64,000 nt of DNA from Actinomadura latina NBRC 106108 (GCF_001552195.1 NZ_BCQS01000003.1:992001-1056000); one strand, 5' to 3'. Positions 26,642-36,465 are shown, counted from the first letter of the stretch. The notes: a model not told the origin generated them from the sequence alone. Numbers and translations: made by a program.

Positions 26642-27691
26642 TCAGTCGGACTTGCCGATTCCTATGCCGAACTCGCGGTAGACGCGCTCCCAGAAGCCGT
26701 CCCGCAGCCACGTGCGGGCCTCCTGGTAGGGGCGCAGGGAACCGCCGAGCTCCTTCTCCGCCTCGATCAGCAGTTCCTTGTCGATGACGGGCGGCAGGAT
26801 CGGGCCGGGCAGCAGGTCGCGGATGTTGTCCCGGCCCCGCTCGAAGATCCACTTCTGTGCGACGTGCTCGCCGATCTCCAGCATGTGGTCGCGGTCCGGG
26901 CCGAGCTTGCCGTCGGCCTGCGCGGAGTTCATCGACGCGGCCACCGTGGCGGGCGTCACGGCGCCGGTCACCGGGACGGCCGTGCGGACGGCGCCGGGCG
27001 CCGGCTTGACCGACGGCGGCTTGCCGGCGAACACCTGCGACGGCGACGGCACGGGGTTCGCCCGCTGCGCGGCGGCGGCGGCGTCCTTGATGGCGGCGGT
27101 GGTGCCCGGCGCGGGCACCGGCAGCACCTTGGCCTTGGTGAAGTACGGGCGGAGGAACTCGGAGGGCAGCACCTCGACGGTGTCGGACTCCCACACCAGC
27201 CACTCGGCCTGGTTGGAGCCGTGCGTCGGCTCCACGCCCCACAGGTGGACGCGGACGCCGTAGCGCTGCGCGGCCTCCACGGCGGGCAGCATGTCCTCGT
27301 CGCCGGCCAGCAGCACCGCGTCGGTGATCGCGCGGTGCCGGGCGAGGGCCTCCAGGTCGGCGCGCAGCTGCGCGTCCACGCCCTTCTGCTGGCCCTGCGC
27401 GTTCAGGTTGCCGAGCCGCAGCTTCACCAGCGGCAGGTTGGCGATCACCCGCTGGTCGACCGTGGGCTGCTTCTTCGGCGCCGCGTCGAACCAGTACACC
27501 CGCAGCAGTTCGCCGCGCCGCTGCCCGTCGGCGTGGTCGGTCAAAGCCTTGATCAGCTTCTCCGCCGCGACGCGGTACTCCCGCCGGGAACCGCAGCCGA
27601 GCAGCAGCGCACCGGAGGCCGCGTAAAGGTATCCCGCGTCGACGAAGATCGCGTATCGCGCGGGCTGGGCAACGTACTCCGAGGTGGCCAT
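26642..27691 (-). CDS. NYN-domain (PIN-like) protein
   Basis: 349 residues. The N-terminal 180 residues are a NYN/LabA-type PIN-like nuclease fold: YAIFVDAGYLY (acidic residue near 17), YWFDAAP near 68, DAVLLAGDEDMLPAVEAA near 118, and GVRVHLWGV. These acidic positions suggest metal-dependent RNA cleavage. A Pro/Ala-rich linker (about 190-250) leads to a helical C-terminal domain (HVAQKWIFERGRDNIRDLLP onward). It is convergent with the Tad operon. The role in the cell is unknown. Confidence 0.8.
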   Translation of the reverse strand: MATSEYVAQPARYAIFVDAGYLYAASGALLLGCGSRREYRVAAEKLIKALTDHADGQRRGELLRVYWFDAAPKKQPTVDQRVIANLPLVKLRLGNLNAQGQQKGVDAQLRADLEALARHRAITDAVLLAGDEDMLPAVEAAQRYGVRVHLWGVEPTHGSNQAEWLVWESDTVEVLPSEFLRPYFTKAKVLPVPAPGTTAAIKDAAAAAQRANPVPSPSQVFAGKPPSVKPAPGAVRTAVPVTGAVTPATVAASMNSAQADGKLGPDRDHMLEIGEHVAQKWIFERGRDNIRDLLPGPILPPVIDKELLIEAEKELGGSLRPYQEARTWLRDGFWERVYREFGIGIGKSD

Positions 27692-27809
27692 GGCCTTCCA
27701 CCTTATTCGTGCCGAGCCCCCCGCTGGGCGTGAACCACGGTTACATGTCGCTTCGGACCGGCCGGTGAGAGGCCGCGCGCGCGGCGGCTTCCCAGGTGGG
27801 CGGGACGGC

Positions 27810-28052
27810 TCAGCGGGGCAGGCCGCTGGCCCGCCAGGCCCCCGGCCCGCGCGGCCCGAGGTCGCCCGCGAAGGTGTTGCGGACGAGCCGGGACCGGTCC
27901 GCCCAACGTGACGTGCGGGCCGGTCCGGCGCCGTCCCGGGCCGCGGCGGCGGCGCGGGCGCGGGCGGTCAGCACGGCGACGAGCGCCGCGATCTCCGCCG
28001 GGCTCGCGTCGCCGCGGACGATCTGCAGGAAGGGCTTCTGCTCAGCGCTCAC
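27810..28052 (-). CDS. accE: acyl-CoA carboxylase epsilon subunit
   Basis: 80 residues. FLQIVRGDASPAEIAALVAVLTAR is the signature of the small actinobacterial epsilon subunit that stabilises the alpha-beta carboxylase complex. The C-terminal half is basic and Gly/Pro-rich. It lies 28 bases after the beta-subunit gene on the same strand, so the two are co-expressed. Confidence 0.92.
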   Translation of the reverse strand: MSAEQKPFLQIVRGDASPAEIAALVAVLTARARAAAAARDGAGPARTSRWADRSRLVRNTFAGDLGPRGPGAWRASGLPR

Positions 28053-28080
28053 GAGATCCGACCTTCGGGGAGTGTTCGCA

Positions 28081-29673
28081 TCAGAGCGGGATGTTCCCGT
28101 GCTTCTTCGGCGGCAGCGTCTGGCGCTTCTCGCGCAGCGCCCGCAGCGCCCGCACCACCTGGCCGCGCGTCTCCGAGGGCTTGATCACGTTGTCGATGTA
28201 GCCGCGCTCGGCCGCGACGTAGGGATTGGCGAGCGTGTCCTCGTACGCGGTGATCAGCTCGGCGCGGCGGGCGTCCGGGTCGTCCGCGGCGGCCAGGTCG
28301 CGCCGGTACAGGATGTTGACCGCGCCCTGCGCGCCCATCACCGCGATCTGCGCGGTCGGCCACGCCAGGTTGATGTCGGCGCCGAGGTGCTTGGACCCCA
28401 TGACGTCGTACGCGCCGCCGTACGCCTTCCGCGTGATGATCGTCACGAGCGGGACGGTGGCCTCGGCGTACGCGAACAGCAGCTTCGCGCCGCGCCGGAT
28501 GATGCCGTTCCACTCCTGGTCGGTGCCGGGCAGGAAGCCGGGGACGTCCACGAACGTCAGCACGGGGATGTTGAACGCGTCGCAGGTCCGGACGAACCGG
28601 GCGGCCTTCTCGGACGCGTCGATGTCGAGCGTCCCCGCGAACTGCATCGGCTGGTTCGCGACGATGCCGACCGAGCGGCCCTCGACCCGCCCGAAGCCGA
28701 CGATGATGTTCGGCGCGAACTGCTCCTGGACCTCCAGGAACTCGCCGTCGTCCAGCACCCGCTCGATGGCGGTGTGCATGTCGTACGGCTGGTTCGGCGA
28801 GTCGGGGATGAGGGTGTCGAGCTCTTCGTCCAGCTCGGTCACGTCCACCGGCACGTCGAACGCGGGCGCGTCGGACAGGTTGTTGGACGGCAGGTACGAC
28901 AGCAGCGCCTTGACGTACTCGATCGCGTCGTCCTCGTCCGACCCCTGGTAGTGGGCGACGCCGGACTTGGAGTTGTGCGAGTGCGCCCCGCCCAGCTCCT
29001 CCATCGTCACCTCTTCACCGGTGACCGTCTTGATCACGTCCGGCCCGGTGATGAACATGTGGGACGTCTGGTCGACCATGACGATGAAGTCGGTGATCGC
29101 CGGCGAGTACACCGCGCCGCCCGCGCACGGCCCCATGACCAGCGAGATCTGCGGGATGACGCCGGAGGCGTGCACGTTCCGCTTGAAGATCTCCGCGTAC
29201 AGGCCGAGCGCGACCACGCCCTCCTGGATCCGCGCGCCGCCGGAGTCGTTGATGCCGATCACCGGGCAGCCGGTCTTGATCGCGTGGTCCATGACCTTGA
29301 CGATCTTCTCGCCGAAGACCTCGCCGAGGGACCCGCCGGAGACCGTGAAGTCCTGGCTGAAGATCGCGACCGGACGTCCGTCCACGGTGCCGTACCCGGT
29401 GACGACGCCGTCGCCGTAGGGCCGGTTCTTCTCCATCCCGAAGTTGGTGGACCGGTGCCGCGCCATCTCGTCGAACTCGACGAACGAGCCGGGGTCGAGC
29501 AGCGCGTCGATCCGCTCCCGGGCCGTCATCTTGCCCTTGGCGTGCTGCTTCTCGACGGCGCGCGCCGAACCGGCGTGCACCGCCTCGTGCCGGCGCCGCT
29601 CCAGGTCCGCGATCTTTCCCGCCGTGGTGTGGACGTCGTAGTCCACGGGGGGTTCAGGGGCTTCCGTCGCCAT
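28081..29673 (-). CDS. acyl-CoA carboxylase beta subunit (carboxyltransferase)
   Basis: 530 residues, full length for AccD/PccB-type carboxyltransferases. From the N-terminus it has [32 protein letters not shown], the oxyanion-type glycine motifs [12 protein letters not shown] near residue 135 and [13 protein letters not shown] near 180, and C-terminal [15 protein letters not shown] and [11 protein letters not shown]. It transfers CO2 from biotin to acetyl- or propionyl-CoA, feeding fatty-acid or methylmalonyl-CoA synthesis. The ATG at 29673 is chosen from the family N-terminus. The frame stays open far upstream but only as antisense to ppc. Confidence 0.95.
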   Translation of the reverse strand: MATEAPEPPVDYDVHTTAGKIADLERRRHEAVHAGSARAVEKQHAKGKMTARERIDALLDPGSFVEFDEMARHRSTNFGMEKNRPYGDGVVTGYGTVDGRPVAIFSQDFTVSGGSLGEVFGEKIVKVMDHAIKTGCPVIGINDSGGARIQEGVVALGLYAEIFKRNVHASGVIPQISLVMGPCAGGAVYSPAITDFIVMVDQTSHMFITGPDVIKTVTGEEVTMEELGGAHSHNSKSGVAHYQGSDEDDAIEYVKALLSYLPSNNLSDAPAFDVPVDVTELDEELDTLIPDSPNQPYDMHTAIERVLDDGEFLEVQEQFAPNIIVGFGRVEGRSVGIVANQPMQFAGTLDIDASEKAARFVRTCDAFNIPVLTFVDVPGFLPGTDQEWNGIIRRGAKLLFAYAEATVPLVTIITRKAYGGAYDVMGSKHLGADINLAWPTAQIAVMGAQGAVNILYRRDLAAADDPDARRAELITAYEDTLANPYVAAERGYIDNVIKPSETRGQVVRALRALREKRQTLPPKKHGNIPL

Positions 29674-29769
29674 GCCGGTCAGGGTAACCGCACGCTGATT
29701 TCGCCCGTGCGCCCGGGTGCCGGTGACCGGGACCGACTCCGGCCCGACCGCGCTCGTTAGGCTTGGCGG

Positions 29770-32406
29770 GTGGCTACGAAGACGCGTGACACCTTTCGTC
29801 AGGACATGCCCGAACCGCTGCGCCGCGATGTGCGGCTGCTGGGCGCGATGCTCGGCGACTCCCTCGTGGAGTACGGCGGGAAAGGGCTGCTGGACGACGT
29901 CGAGCGGCTCCGCCACGCGGTGATCGCGGCCCGCCGCGGCGAGACGGGCATCGAGGAGGTCGCCGCGCTCGCCGACGGCTGGACGCTGGAGCGCGCCGGC
30001 CAGGTCGCCCGCGCGTTCACCGTCTACTTCCACCTGACGAACCTCGCCGAGGAGCACCACCGCATCCGGACGCTCCGGGAACGTGACACCGGCGACACCG
30101 TCCCCGGCTCCGTGGCCGCCTCGATCGAGCAGATCCGCGCCTCCGCCGGCGCCGACGACGCGGGCCGCCTCGACGCGATCATCGACGGCCTGGAGTTCCG
30201 CCCCGTCTTCACCGCGCACCCGACCGAGGCGCGCCGCCGCGCCGTCGTCACGGCGATCCAGCGGATCAGCGACCTGCTCACGCACCTGAACGACGCGCCG
30301 GGCGCGTCCGAGCGCGAGGAGACCGAGCGGAGCCTGCGCGAGGAGATCGACCTCCTCTGGCGGACGGCGCTGCGCCGGCACACCCAGCTCGACCCGCTGG
30401 ACGAGGTCCGCACCGCGATGGCCGCGTTCGACGAGACGATCTTCCGGGTCGTCCCGCACATCTACCGCTCCCTCGACCGCGCGCTGAACGGCGACGGCAG
30501 CGGCACCCGCCCGCCGAAGGCCCGCCCCTACCTGCGGTTCGGCAGCTGGATCGGCGGCGACCGGGACGGCAATCCGTACGTCACCGCGCAGATCACCCGG
30601 GACGCCGTCATGATCCAGGCGGAGCACGTCCTGCACGCCCTGGAGAACGCGTGCGCCCGGATCGGCCGCGAGCTGACCGTCCACGAGATCACCACGCCCG
30701 CCTCGGGCGCCCTGCTGGACGTCCTCGCCGCCGCGCGCACCGCGCACCCGCGGCTGATCGCCGAGATCGGCAAGCGGTCGCCCGGCGAGCCGCACCGCCA
30801 AGTCCTGCTGCACGCCGCCGCCCGCATCGCCGCCACCCGGGAGCGCGACGCCGACCTGGCCTACGCGTCCCCGGACGAGCTGCTCGCCGACCTGCGCGCC
30901 GTGCAGGACTCCCTCGCCGGTGCGGGCGCCGCCCGGCAGGCGTACGGCCGCGTCCAGCAGCTGATCTGGCAGGTCGAGACGTTCGGCTTCCACCTCGCCG
31001 AGCTGGAGATCCGCCAGCACTCGGAACTGCACGAGCAGGCGCTGAAGGAGGTCCGCGCTGGCGGCCCCCGCTCGGAGATGACGGAGGAGATCCTCGAGAC
31101 CCTCCGCGTGGTGGCCTGGATCCAGGGGCGGTTCGGCGTCCGCGCCTGCCACCGCTACATCGTCTCCTTCACCCGCTCCGCCGAGGACATGGCCAACGTG
31201 CACGCCCTCGCCGAGACGCTCGGCGACGGCGCGCCCGTCCTGGACGTGATCCCGCTGTTCGAGACCGGCGAGGACCTGGAGCGGGCCCCGTCCGTCCTGG
31301 ACGGCATGCTGGAGATCCCCGCCGTGCGGCGCCGCCTGGACGAGACCGGCCGCCGGATGGAGGTCATGCTCGGCTACAGCGACTCGGCCAAGCAGCTGGG
31401 CCCGACCAGCGCCACCCTCCGCCTCTATGACACCCAGGAGGCGCTCGCCGCGTGGGCGGCCCGCCACGACGTCAGGCTGACGCTCTTCCACGGCCGCGGC
31501 GGCTCCCTCGGCCGCGGCGGCGGTCCCGCGAACCGCGCCATCCTCGCCCAGGCGCCCGGCTCGGTCGCGGGCCGCTTCAAGGTCACCGAGCAGGGCGAGG
31601 TCATCTTCGCCCGCTACGGCCACCGCCAGATCGCCCGCCGCCACGTCGAGCAGGTCACCAGCGCGGTCCTGCTGGCCTCGACCGACGCCGTCCAGGACCG
31701 TGCCCGCGAGGCCGCCGCCCGCTTCCGCCCGCTGGCCGACAAGATCAGCGACGCCGCCAGGTCGGCCTTCCGCAGCCTGATCGAGACCGAGGACTTCGCC
31801 GTCTGGTTCGCCCGGGTCAGCCCCCTGGAGGAGATCTCCGAACTGCGCATCGGCTCCCGCCCGGCCCGCCGCAAGGCCGCCCGCGGCCTGGAGGACCTGC
31901 GCGCCATCCCGTGGGTGTTCGCCTGGACGCAGACCCGCGTCAACCTGCCCGGCTGGTACGGCCTGGGCAGCGGCCTCGCCGCCGTCTCCGACGACGGCCG
32001 CGACCTCACCGAGCTCCGCGAGGCGTACGAGGCGTGGCCGCTGTTCAACACCCTGCTCGACAACGCCGAGATGAGCCTCGCCAAGTCCGACCGCGCGATC
32101 GCCGAGCGCTACCTGGCGCTGGGCGAGCGTCCCGAACTCTCCGAGACCGTCCTGGCCGAGTACGACCGCACCCGCCGCCTGGTCCTGGCGGTGACAGGCC
32201 ACGAACGCCTCCTGGAGAACCGCCGCGTGCTCTCCCGGGCCGTAGAACTCCGCAACCCCTACGTGGACGCCCTCTCCCACCTGCAGCTACGAGCCCTGAA
32301 GGCCCTCAGAGCAGGCGTGGAGAACGAGGAAGAGCGAACCCACCTGGAAGACCTGCTCTTGTTGTCGGTCAACGGCGTGGCCGCCGGCCTCCAGAACACC
32401 GGCTGA
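29770..32406 (+). CDS. ppc: phosphoenolpyruvate carboxylase
   Basis: 878 residues from GTG, slightly shorter than the E. coli enzyme. It carboxylates phosphoenolpyruvate to oxaloacetate to refill the TCA cycle. Catalytic blocks are visible: [11 protein letters not shown] (His near 154), [11 protein letters not shown] near 262, [10 protein letters not shown] near 539, [14 protein letters not shown] near 578, and a typical C-terminus with [12 protein letters not shown] and [12 protein letters not shown]. It is divergent from accD across a 96-base gap. Confidence 0.97.
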   Translation: MATKTRDTFRQDMPEPLRRDVRLLGAMLGDSLVEYGGKGLLDDVERLRHAVIAARRGETGIEEVAALADGWTLERAGQVARAFTVYFHLTNLAEEHHRIRTLRERDTGDTVPGSVAASIEQIRASAGADDAGRLDAIIDGLEFRPVFTAHPTEARRRAVVTAIQRISDLLTHLNDAPGASEREETERSLREEIDLLWRTALRRHTQLDPLDEVRTAMAAFDETIFRVVPHIYRSLDRALNGDGSGTRPPKARPYLRFGSWIGGDRDGNPYVTAQITRDAVMIQAEHVLHALENACARIGRELTVHEITTPASGALLDVLAAARTAHPRLIAEIGKRSPGEPHRQVLLHAAARIAATRERDADLAYASPDELLADLRAVQDSLAGAGAARQAYGRVQQLIWQVETFGFHLAELEIRQHSELHEQALKEVRAGGPRSEMTEEILETLRVVAWIQGRFGVRACHRYIVSFTRSAEDMANVHALAETLGDGAPVLDVIPLFETGEDLERAPSVLDGMLEIPAVRRRLDETGRRMEVMLGYSDSAKQLGPTSATLRLYDTQEALAAWAARHDVRLTLFHGRGGSLGRGGGPANRAILAQAPGSVAGRFKVTEQGEVIFARYGHRQIARRHVEQVTSAVLLASTDAVQDRAREAAARFRPLADKISDAARSAFRSLIETEDFAVWFARVSPLEEISELRIGSRPARRKAARGLEDLRAIPWVFAWTQTRVNLPGWYGLGSGLAAVSDDGRDLTELREAYEAWPLFNTLLDNAEMSLAKSDRAIAERYLALGERPELSETVLAEYDRTRRLVLAVTGHERLLENRRVLSRAVELRNPYVDALSHLQLRALKALRAGVENEEERTHLEDLLLLSVNGVAAGLQNTG

Positions 32407-32425
32407 CCCGGCTGACCGCGCCGGA

Positions 32426-32465
32426 CCCCGGCGAGCGCGGCGGGCCCGCCCTGCGTGCGCCGGGG
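32426..32465. terminator. hairpin between convergent ppc and enoyl-CoA hydratase
   Basis: CCCCGGCG (32426-32433) pairs with CGCCGGGG (32458-32465), and the enclosed stretch holds a second GGCGGGCCCGCC palindrome. The site lies between two convergent stops and could serve both genes. Confidence 0.45.
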
Positions 32466-32485
32466 TTCCGGGGGCGTCGGCTTGG

Positions 32486-33259
32486 CTAACAGCCCCAGTT
32501 GGGCTTGCGCTTCTCGGCGAAGGCGGCGATGCCTTCGCGGCGGTCCGCGGAGGAGGCGGCGGTGCGCCAGGCGTTCTCCTCCAGGTCCAGACCGGCGTCG
32601 AGGCTGACGCCGGAGCCCTGGCGGAGGGCGCGCTTGGCGGCGCGGACGGCGACCGGGGAGTTCTGCGCGATCACGCCGGCGAGGGCCAGGGCCTCCTCGC
32701 GGGCCGCTCCGGCGGGGACCTTGCGGTCGGCGAGGCCGCAGGCGAGGGCCTCGTCGACGCCGAGGCGGCGGCCGGTGAAGACGAGGTCGGCGGCCTTGCC
32801 GGGGCCGAGGCGGCGGAGCGCGAGCTGGGTTCCGCCGCCGCCCGGGACCAGGCCGACGCTCACCTCGGGCAGGCCGAACACGGCGGTCTCGTCCGCGACG
32901 ATCAGGTCGGTGGAGAGGGCGAACTCGCAGCCGCCGCCGAGCGCGTAGCCGTGCACGGCGGCGATGACCGGCTGGGGCAGGTTCAGGACGCCGCCGAACG
33001 CGGCGCGGAAGACCGGCCGCTGCGCGAAGATCTCGGCGTCGGTCATCGCGTTGCGCTCCTTGAGGTCCGCGCCGACGCAGAACGCCTTCTCGCCGGCCGC
33101 GCTCAGCACCACCGCGCGGACGGCCTCGTCCACCGCGACCTCGGCGCAGACGCCGGCGAGGCGCCGGGCCATCGCGGTCGACAGGGCGTTGAGGGCCTCG
33201 GGCCGGTCCAGCACGATCTCGGCGACGTTCCCGTCGCGCCGCAGCGTCACACCATCCAT
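32486..33259 (-). CDS. enoyl-CoA hydratase/isomerase (crotonase) family protein
   Basis: 257 residues from the ATG at 33259, with AAGGTG upstream. It has the crotonase oxyanion-hole segments CVGADLKERNA near 67 and ALGGGCEFALSTDL near 108, and FGLPEVSVGLVPGGGGTQLALRRLG, in which the Glu of PEV matches the first catalytic Glu of enoyl-CoA hydratase. At the second catalytic Glu position (KAADLVFTG) there is Asp. The enzyme probably acts in fatty-acid or branched-chain beta-oxidation, but hydratase activity is not certain. Confidence 0.9.
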   Translation of the reverse strand: MDGVTLRRDGNVAEIVLDRPEALNALSTAMARRLAGVCAEVAVDEAVRAVVLSAAGEKAFCVGADLKERNAMTDAEIFAQRPVFRAAFGGVLNLPQPVIAAVHGYALGGGCEFALSTDLIVADETAVFGLPEVSVGLVPGGGGTQLALRRLGPGKAADLVFTGRRLGVDEALACGLADRKVPAGAAREEALALAGVIAQNSPVAVRAAKRALRQGSGVSLDAGLDLEENAWRTAASSADRREGIAAFAEKRKPNWGC

Positions 33260-33332
33260 AGAGCGCACCTTAACGACCGCTCGATGCCTTTCCGGGTGGC
33301 TGGCCCCAAGATCGGGGTTCCGGTGGGGTTGG

Positions 33333-34199
33333 ATGGAGGACGTGGACACCGCTTATGGGGATCTCGGCCGGCCTCCGTTGCACGAGGGGGCGCTGCGGCG
33401 GGCGCTCGTCCGGGACGGCGGGTTGTGGCGCGAGGTCCGCGTCGTGGACGAGACCGGCTCCACCAACGCCGACCTCGCGGCCCGCGCGAAGGAGGGCGCG
33501 CCGGAGGGGACCGTGCTGGTCACCGAGCTGCAGACGGCGGGCCGGGGGCGGCAGGGCCGGACGTGGACGGCGCCGCCGCGGTCCGGGCTGACGTTCTCGA
33601 TGCTGCTGCGGCCGGTGGTGCCGGTGCCGCGGCTGGGGTGGGCGTCGCTGCTGACGGGCGTCGCCGTCGCCATGGCCGTACGGAGAATGACCGCCTGGTC
33701 GCAGACGGGGGACGGGTTCCTCGGCGACGCGGCGGACGTGGCCGTGGACGCCCGGCTCAAGTGGCCGAACGACGTGCTCGTCGGCGACCGGAAGCTCGCC
33801 GGGATCCTCGTCGAGAAGGTCGAGGACGGCATCGTGATCGGCGTCGGGCTGAACGTGGGCCTGCGGGCGGAGGAGCTGCCGGTGCCTGCCGCGACGTCGC
33901 TGGCGATCGAGGGCGCGCCGCTCAGCGACCGGGCGCCGCTGCTGCGCGCGATCCTGCGCGAGTTCGCGACCTGGTACCGGGAGTGGACGGCCCTGGACGG
34001 TGATCCGGAGGCCAGCGGCCTGCGTACCGCCTACCGGGACCTGTGCACGACGCTCGGGCGCGAGGTCAGGGTGGAGATGCCGGGCGACCAGCGGCTGGTG
34101 GGGACGGCGCGGGACGTGGACGGGACGGGGCGGCTGCTGGTCGCGGGGACGGCCGGGGAGAGCGCGATCAGCGCCGGCGATGTGGTGCACGTCCGGTGA
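33333..34199 (+). CDS. birA: biotin-[acetyl-CoA carboxylase] ligase
   Basis: 288 residues. It attaches biotin to the BCCP lysine of acyl-CoA carboxylase. It has VDETGSTNADLAARA, the biotinyl-AMP loop GRGRQGRTW near 70, KWPNDVLVGDRKLAGIL near 142, and a C-terminal SH3-like domain (TLGREVRVEMP). There is no N-terminal helix-turn-helix, so it is a monofunctional (group I) ligase. The start at 33333 or the GTG at 33342 are both possible. Its substrate subunit is encoded at the left edge of the window and accD/accE lie 4 kb upstream. Confidence 0.95.
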   Translation: MEDVDTAYGDLGRPPLHEGALRRALVRDGGLWREVRVVDETGSTNADLAARAKEGAPEGTVLVTELQTAGRGRQGRTWTAPPRSGLTFSMLLRPVVPVPRLGWASLLTGVAVAMAVRRMTAWSQTGDGFLGDAADVAVDARLKWPNDVLVGDRKLAGILVEKVEDGIVIGVGLNVGLRAEELPVPAATSLAIEGAPLSDRAPLLRAILREFATWYREWTALDGDPEASGLRTAYRDLCTTLGREVRVEMPGDQRLVGTARDVDGTGRLLVAGTAGESAISAGDVVHVR

Positions 34200-34322
34200 A
34201 CGTGGAACGAGGATTGGCCGTCCGTACGTTGATTCGATTGCTGATCTGCACCGATATGTTCTGGTATCGAATCACGACGTCGTCGCCACGGCCCATGGCG
34301 GCGGCGGACTGAGGGGCGGGAA

Positions 34323-35339
34323 ATGGCGGCCGGATTGCCCGATCCGAAGGAGATCGAGGAACTCCTCCTCGGCGGCGAGCTGCGGTACAACCGCGTCCAG
34401 GCCGTCCGGCGGGCCGGGGTCTCCCGGGACTTCGCCGGCCGGATCTGGCGGGCGTTCGGCTACCCGTCCATGCCGGACGAGGAGGTCGCCTACACGGAGG
34501 GCGACGTCGCGGCGCTGGACCGGCTCCGCAGGCTCGTGGACGACGGGATCCTGGACGAGGACGCCGTGATCCGCCTCGTCCGGGCGTACGGGCAGACGAT
34601 GACGCGGCTCGCGGAGTGGCAGGTCAGCCTGCTGCGCAGCATGCTCACCCCGGATCCGCACGACGTACCGTCCGCCGAGGCGGTCGACACGGTCGTGGAC
34701 ATCGCGGAGAAGCACATCGGCGAGTTCGAGCCGCTGGTCGTGCACGCGTGGCGGCGCCAGCTCGCCGCGGCCGGGACGCGCGCGCTGGCCGCCGCGACGA
34801 CCCGGGAGAACGGCGACCCGGCGGGCCGCCCGATGACCACCGTCGGGTTCGCCGACATGGTGTCGTTCACGCAGGTCAGCCGGGAGCTGGAGGAGATCGA
34901 GCTGGCCCGGGTGGTGGAGTGGTTCGAGGAGACCGCCGCCGACATCATCGCCTCCTGCGGCGGCCGGCTGGTGAAGACGCTCGGAGACGAGGTGCTGTTC
35001 AGCGCGGAGACGCCGGAGGTCGGCGCGGAGATCGCGCTGACGGTGGCGGCGGCCATCCAGGACGAGACCGAGGTCCCGGACGTGCGGGTCGGCGTCGCGT
35101 ACGGGCCCGTCCTGCCGCTGATGGGCGACGTGTTCGGGACGACGGTCAACCTCGCCGCCCGGCTCACCTCGCTGGCCCGGCCGGGCTCCGTCGTGATCGA
35201 CAGCGAGCTGGCCGCGCGGCTGGAGAAGGACCCGGCCTACCAGGTGACGCGGATCGTGCGGCGCCCGGTCCGCGGCCTCGGCATCGTCCAGCCGTACGTG
35301 CTGCGCCGCAAGGCCGAGCCCGGACCGGACGCGTCGTAG
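34323..35339 (+). CDS. class III adenylate/guanylate cyclase
   Basis: 338 residues. The first 160 residues are a helical regulatory domain with a MerR/HTH-like start (EELLLGGELRYNRVQAVRRAGVS). The cyclase domain follows: GFADMVSFTQVS (metal Asp near 178), LVKTLGDEVLFS (second metal Asp near 221, with Lys four residues before, as in adenine-selective cyclases), and MGDVFGTTVNLAARLTSLARPG. It probably makes cAMP. A cyclase beside birA is a conserved arrangement in actinomycetes. It is soluble, with no membrane segment. GGGGCGGGAA precedes the ATG. Confidence 0.9.
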   Translation: MAAGLPDPKEIEELLLGGELRYNRVQAVRRAGVSRDFAGRIWRAFGYPSMPDEEVAYTEGDVAALDRLRRLVDDGILDEDAVIRLVRAYGQTMTRLAEWQVSLLRSMLTPDPHDVPSAEAVDTVVDIAEKHIGEFEPLVVHAWRRQLAAAGTRALAAATTRENGDPAGRPMTTVGFADMVSFTQVSRELEEIELARVVEWFEETAADIIASCGGRLVKTLGDEVLFSAETPEVGAEIALTVAAAIQDETEVPDVRVGVAYGPVLPLMGDVFGTTVNLAARLTSLARPGSVVIDSELAARLEKDPAYQVTRIVRRPVRGLGIVQPYVLRRKAEPGPDAS

Positions 35340-35343
35340 CGGC

Positions 35344-35841
35344 TCAGTAGGCGCTGGGGCCGCTCTCGGCGGGCGAGTCGGTGAGGCGCTGCAGGTAGTT
35401 CTGCTCTCCGAGCGCCTGGACGAGGCTGAGCTCGGTCTCCAGGTAGTCGACGTGCTCTTCCTCGTCGGCGAGGATCTCCTCGAAGAGCCGGGCGGACGTG
35501 ATGTCACCGCGGGAGCGCATGAGCTCGATGCCGGGGCGCAGCCGGGCCACGGCCTCCATCTCGATCTCCAGGTCGGCCTTGAGCTGCTCGACGATGGTCT
35601 GCCCGATCCGCAGCGTGCCGATCTTCTGGTAGTTCGGCAGCCCCTCCAGGAACAGGATCCGGTTGGTGAGCCGCTCCGCGTGCCGCATCTCGTCGAACGA
35701 CTCGTCGCGGGTGTGCTTGGCCATCCGGACGAAACCCCAGTTCTCCTGCATCTTGGAGTGCAGGAAGTACTGGTTGATGGCCGTGAGCTCCGCGGTGAGC
35801 TGGTCGTTCAGCAGCGCGATGATGTCCTTGTCGCCTTCCAT
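35344..35841 (-). CDS. bfr: bacterioferritin
   Basis: 165 residues, the usual length for this iron-storage shell protein. Ferroxidase ligands are all present: Glu in QLTAELTAINQY, Glu and His in FDEMRHAERL, Glu in IEMEAVARL, and Glu/His in DEEEHVDYLE. The Met of DEMRH is the haem ligand position. The ATG at 35841 aligns with the family start (M-x-GD); an ATG nine bases upstream is the alternative. It is encoded downstream of bfd on the same strand, with a strong hairpin between. Confidence 0.95.
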   Translation of the reverse strand: MEGDKDIIALLNDQLTAELTAINQYFLHSKMQENWGFVRMAKHTRDESFDEMRHAERLTNRILFLEGLPNYQKIGTLRIGQTIVEQLKADLEIEMEAVARLRPGIELMRSRGDITSARLFEEILADEEEHVDYLETELSLVQALGEQNYLQRLTDSPAESGPSAY

Positions 35842-35885
35842 GGCGCCCATGCTTTCATGCACGCCTGATTGAGGACAGCACAAAG

Positions 35886-35921
35886 CCCCGCACGGGTGCG
35901 TGTCCGCCAGGCCGTGCGGGG
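35886..35921 (-). terminator. hairpin between bfd and bfr
   Basis: A perfect 10-bp stem (35886-35895 with 35912-35921) and 16-base loop lies between the bfd stop and the bfr start. On the minus strand it is followed by a short CTTTGTG stretch. It could end bfd transcription or partly attenuate read-through into bfr. Confidence 0.6.
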
Positions 35922-35936
35922 TGCGGAGGGGAAGGC

Positions 35937-36236
35937 TCAGGCGGCGGTCGGCGGGGCGGCTTCCCGGGGGGCGAAGTCGGCGGCGGCCTGGACGGCCGGC
36001 ATGGCGGGAGCCGGGTCCGGGGCGGCCATCAGGGCGAGGGGGCCGCCGGTCAGGGCGTCCGCCAGTTCGCCGGCCGTCCGGTACTCGCTGACCATGGTGT
36101 GGATGCGCTTGGTGCACATCCCGCAGCCGGGCTTGAAGCCGCACGCGGCCTTGACGGCCTTGGCGGTCGCGCAGCCGCTCGTCATGCAGCCGTGAACGTC
36201 GTCCTCGGTGATGGCGTTGCAGATGCAGACGTACAT
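35937..36236 (-). CDS. bfd: bacterioferritin-associated ferredoxin
   Basis: 99 residues. The N-terminal BFD-like [2Fe-2S] domain has MYVCICNAITEDDV (Cys4, Cys6) and GFKPGCGMCTKR (Cys about 38 and 41). Bfd reduces the bacterioferritin core to release iron (known in Pseudomonas). The C-terminal 40 residues are an Ala/Pro-rich extension not found in short Bfd proteins. It is preceded by an iron-box-like sequence, so induction in low iron is likely. It is paired with bfr downstream. Confidence 0.92.
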   Translation of the reverse strand: MYVCICNAITEDDVHGCMTSGCATAKAVKAACGFKPGCGMCTKRIHTMVSEYRTAGELADALTGGPLALMAAPDPAPAMPAVQAAADFAPREAAPPTAA

Positions 36237-36308
36237 GCCGGTGGGGGCCTTCCGTGCGGCTGGAACTGGCTCGGCGTGCCCGACCTCCGACCCTTAGGGT
36301 GCCCTTAT

Positions 36309-36327
36309 TGAGGTAAGGCATGCCTAA
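36309..36327 (-). promoter_or_regulatory. iron box (IdeR/DmdR-type) upstream of bfd
   Basis: TGAGGTAAGGCATGCCTAA matches 14 of 19 positions of the consensus TTAGGTTAGGCTAACCTAA known for IdeR/DtxR/DmdR regulators. It holds a perfect AGGCATGCCT palindrome. It lies 73 bases before the bfd start in the divergent gap with glgX. The comparison was made by eye. Confidence 0.7.
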
Positions 36328-36465
36328 GGTAGCTCAGGTATGTCCGTTCTGGCCAGTGGACTCCCGATCGGTGTGATCCACCCCTCACGGGGAAGGGCTT
36401 CCGGCGTGCGCCGCCGGGCCCTCGGCACCCGGCCCGCGGTGCGCCATGGACGGGAGGACGGGACA

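Noticed and set aside
26208..27701. Alternative minus-strand frame overlapping the NYN gene
   Set aside because: The overlapping frame has the full NYN motif set; this one is Arg/Gly-rich without motifs.
29674..32280. N-terminal extension of the carboxyltransferase frame opposite ppc
   Set aside because: The family start is at MATEAPEPP; the extension lacks homology and lies antisense to the clear ppc gene.
36340..36465. Upstream ATG start for glgX
   Set aside because: It lies next to the iron box without a ribosome binding site, while GTG 36466 has GGGAGG at good spacing and a family-like start.
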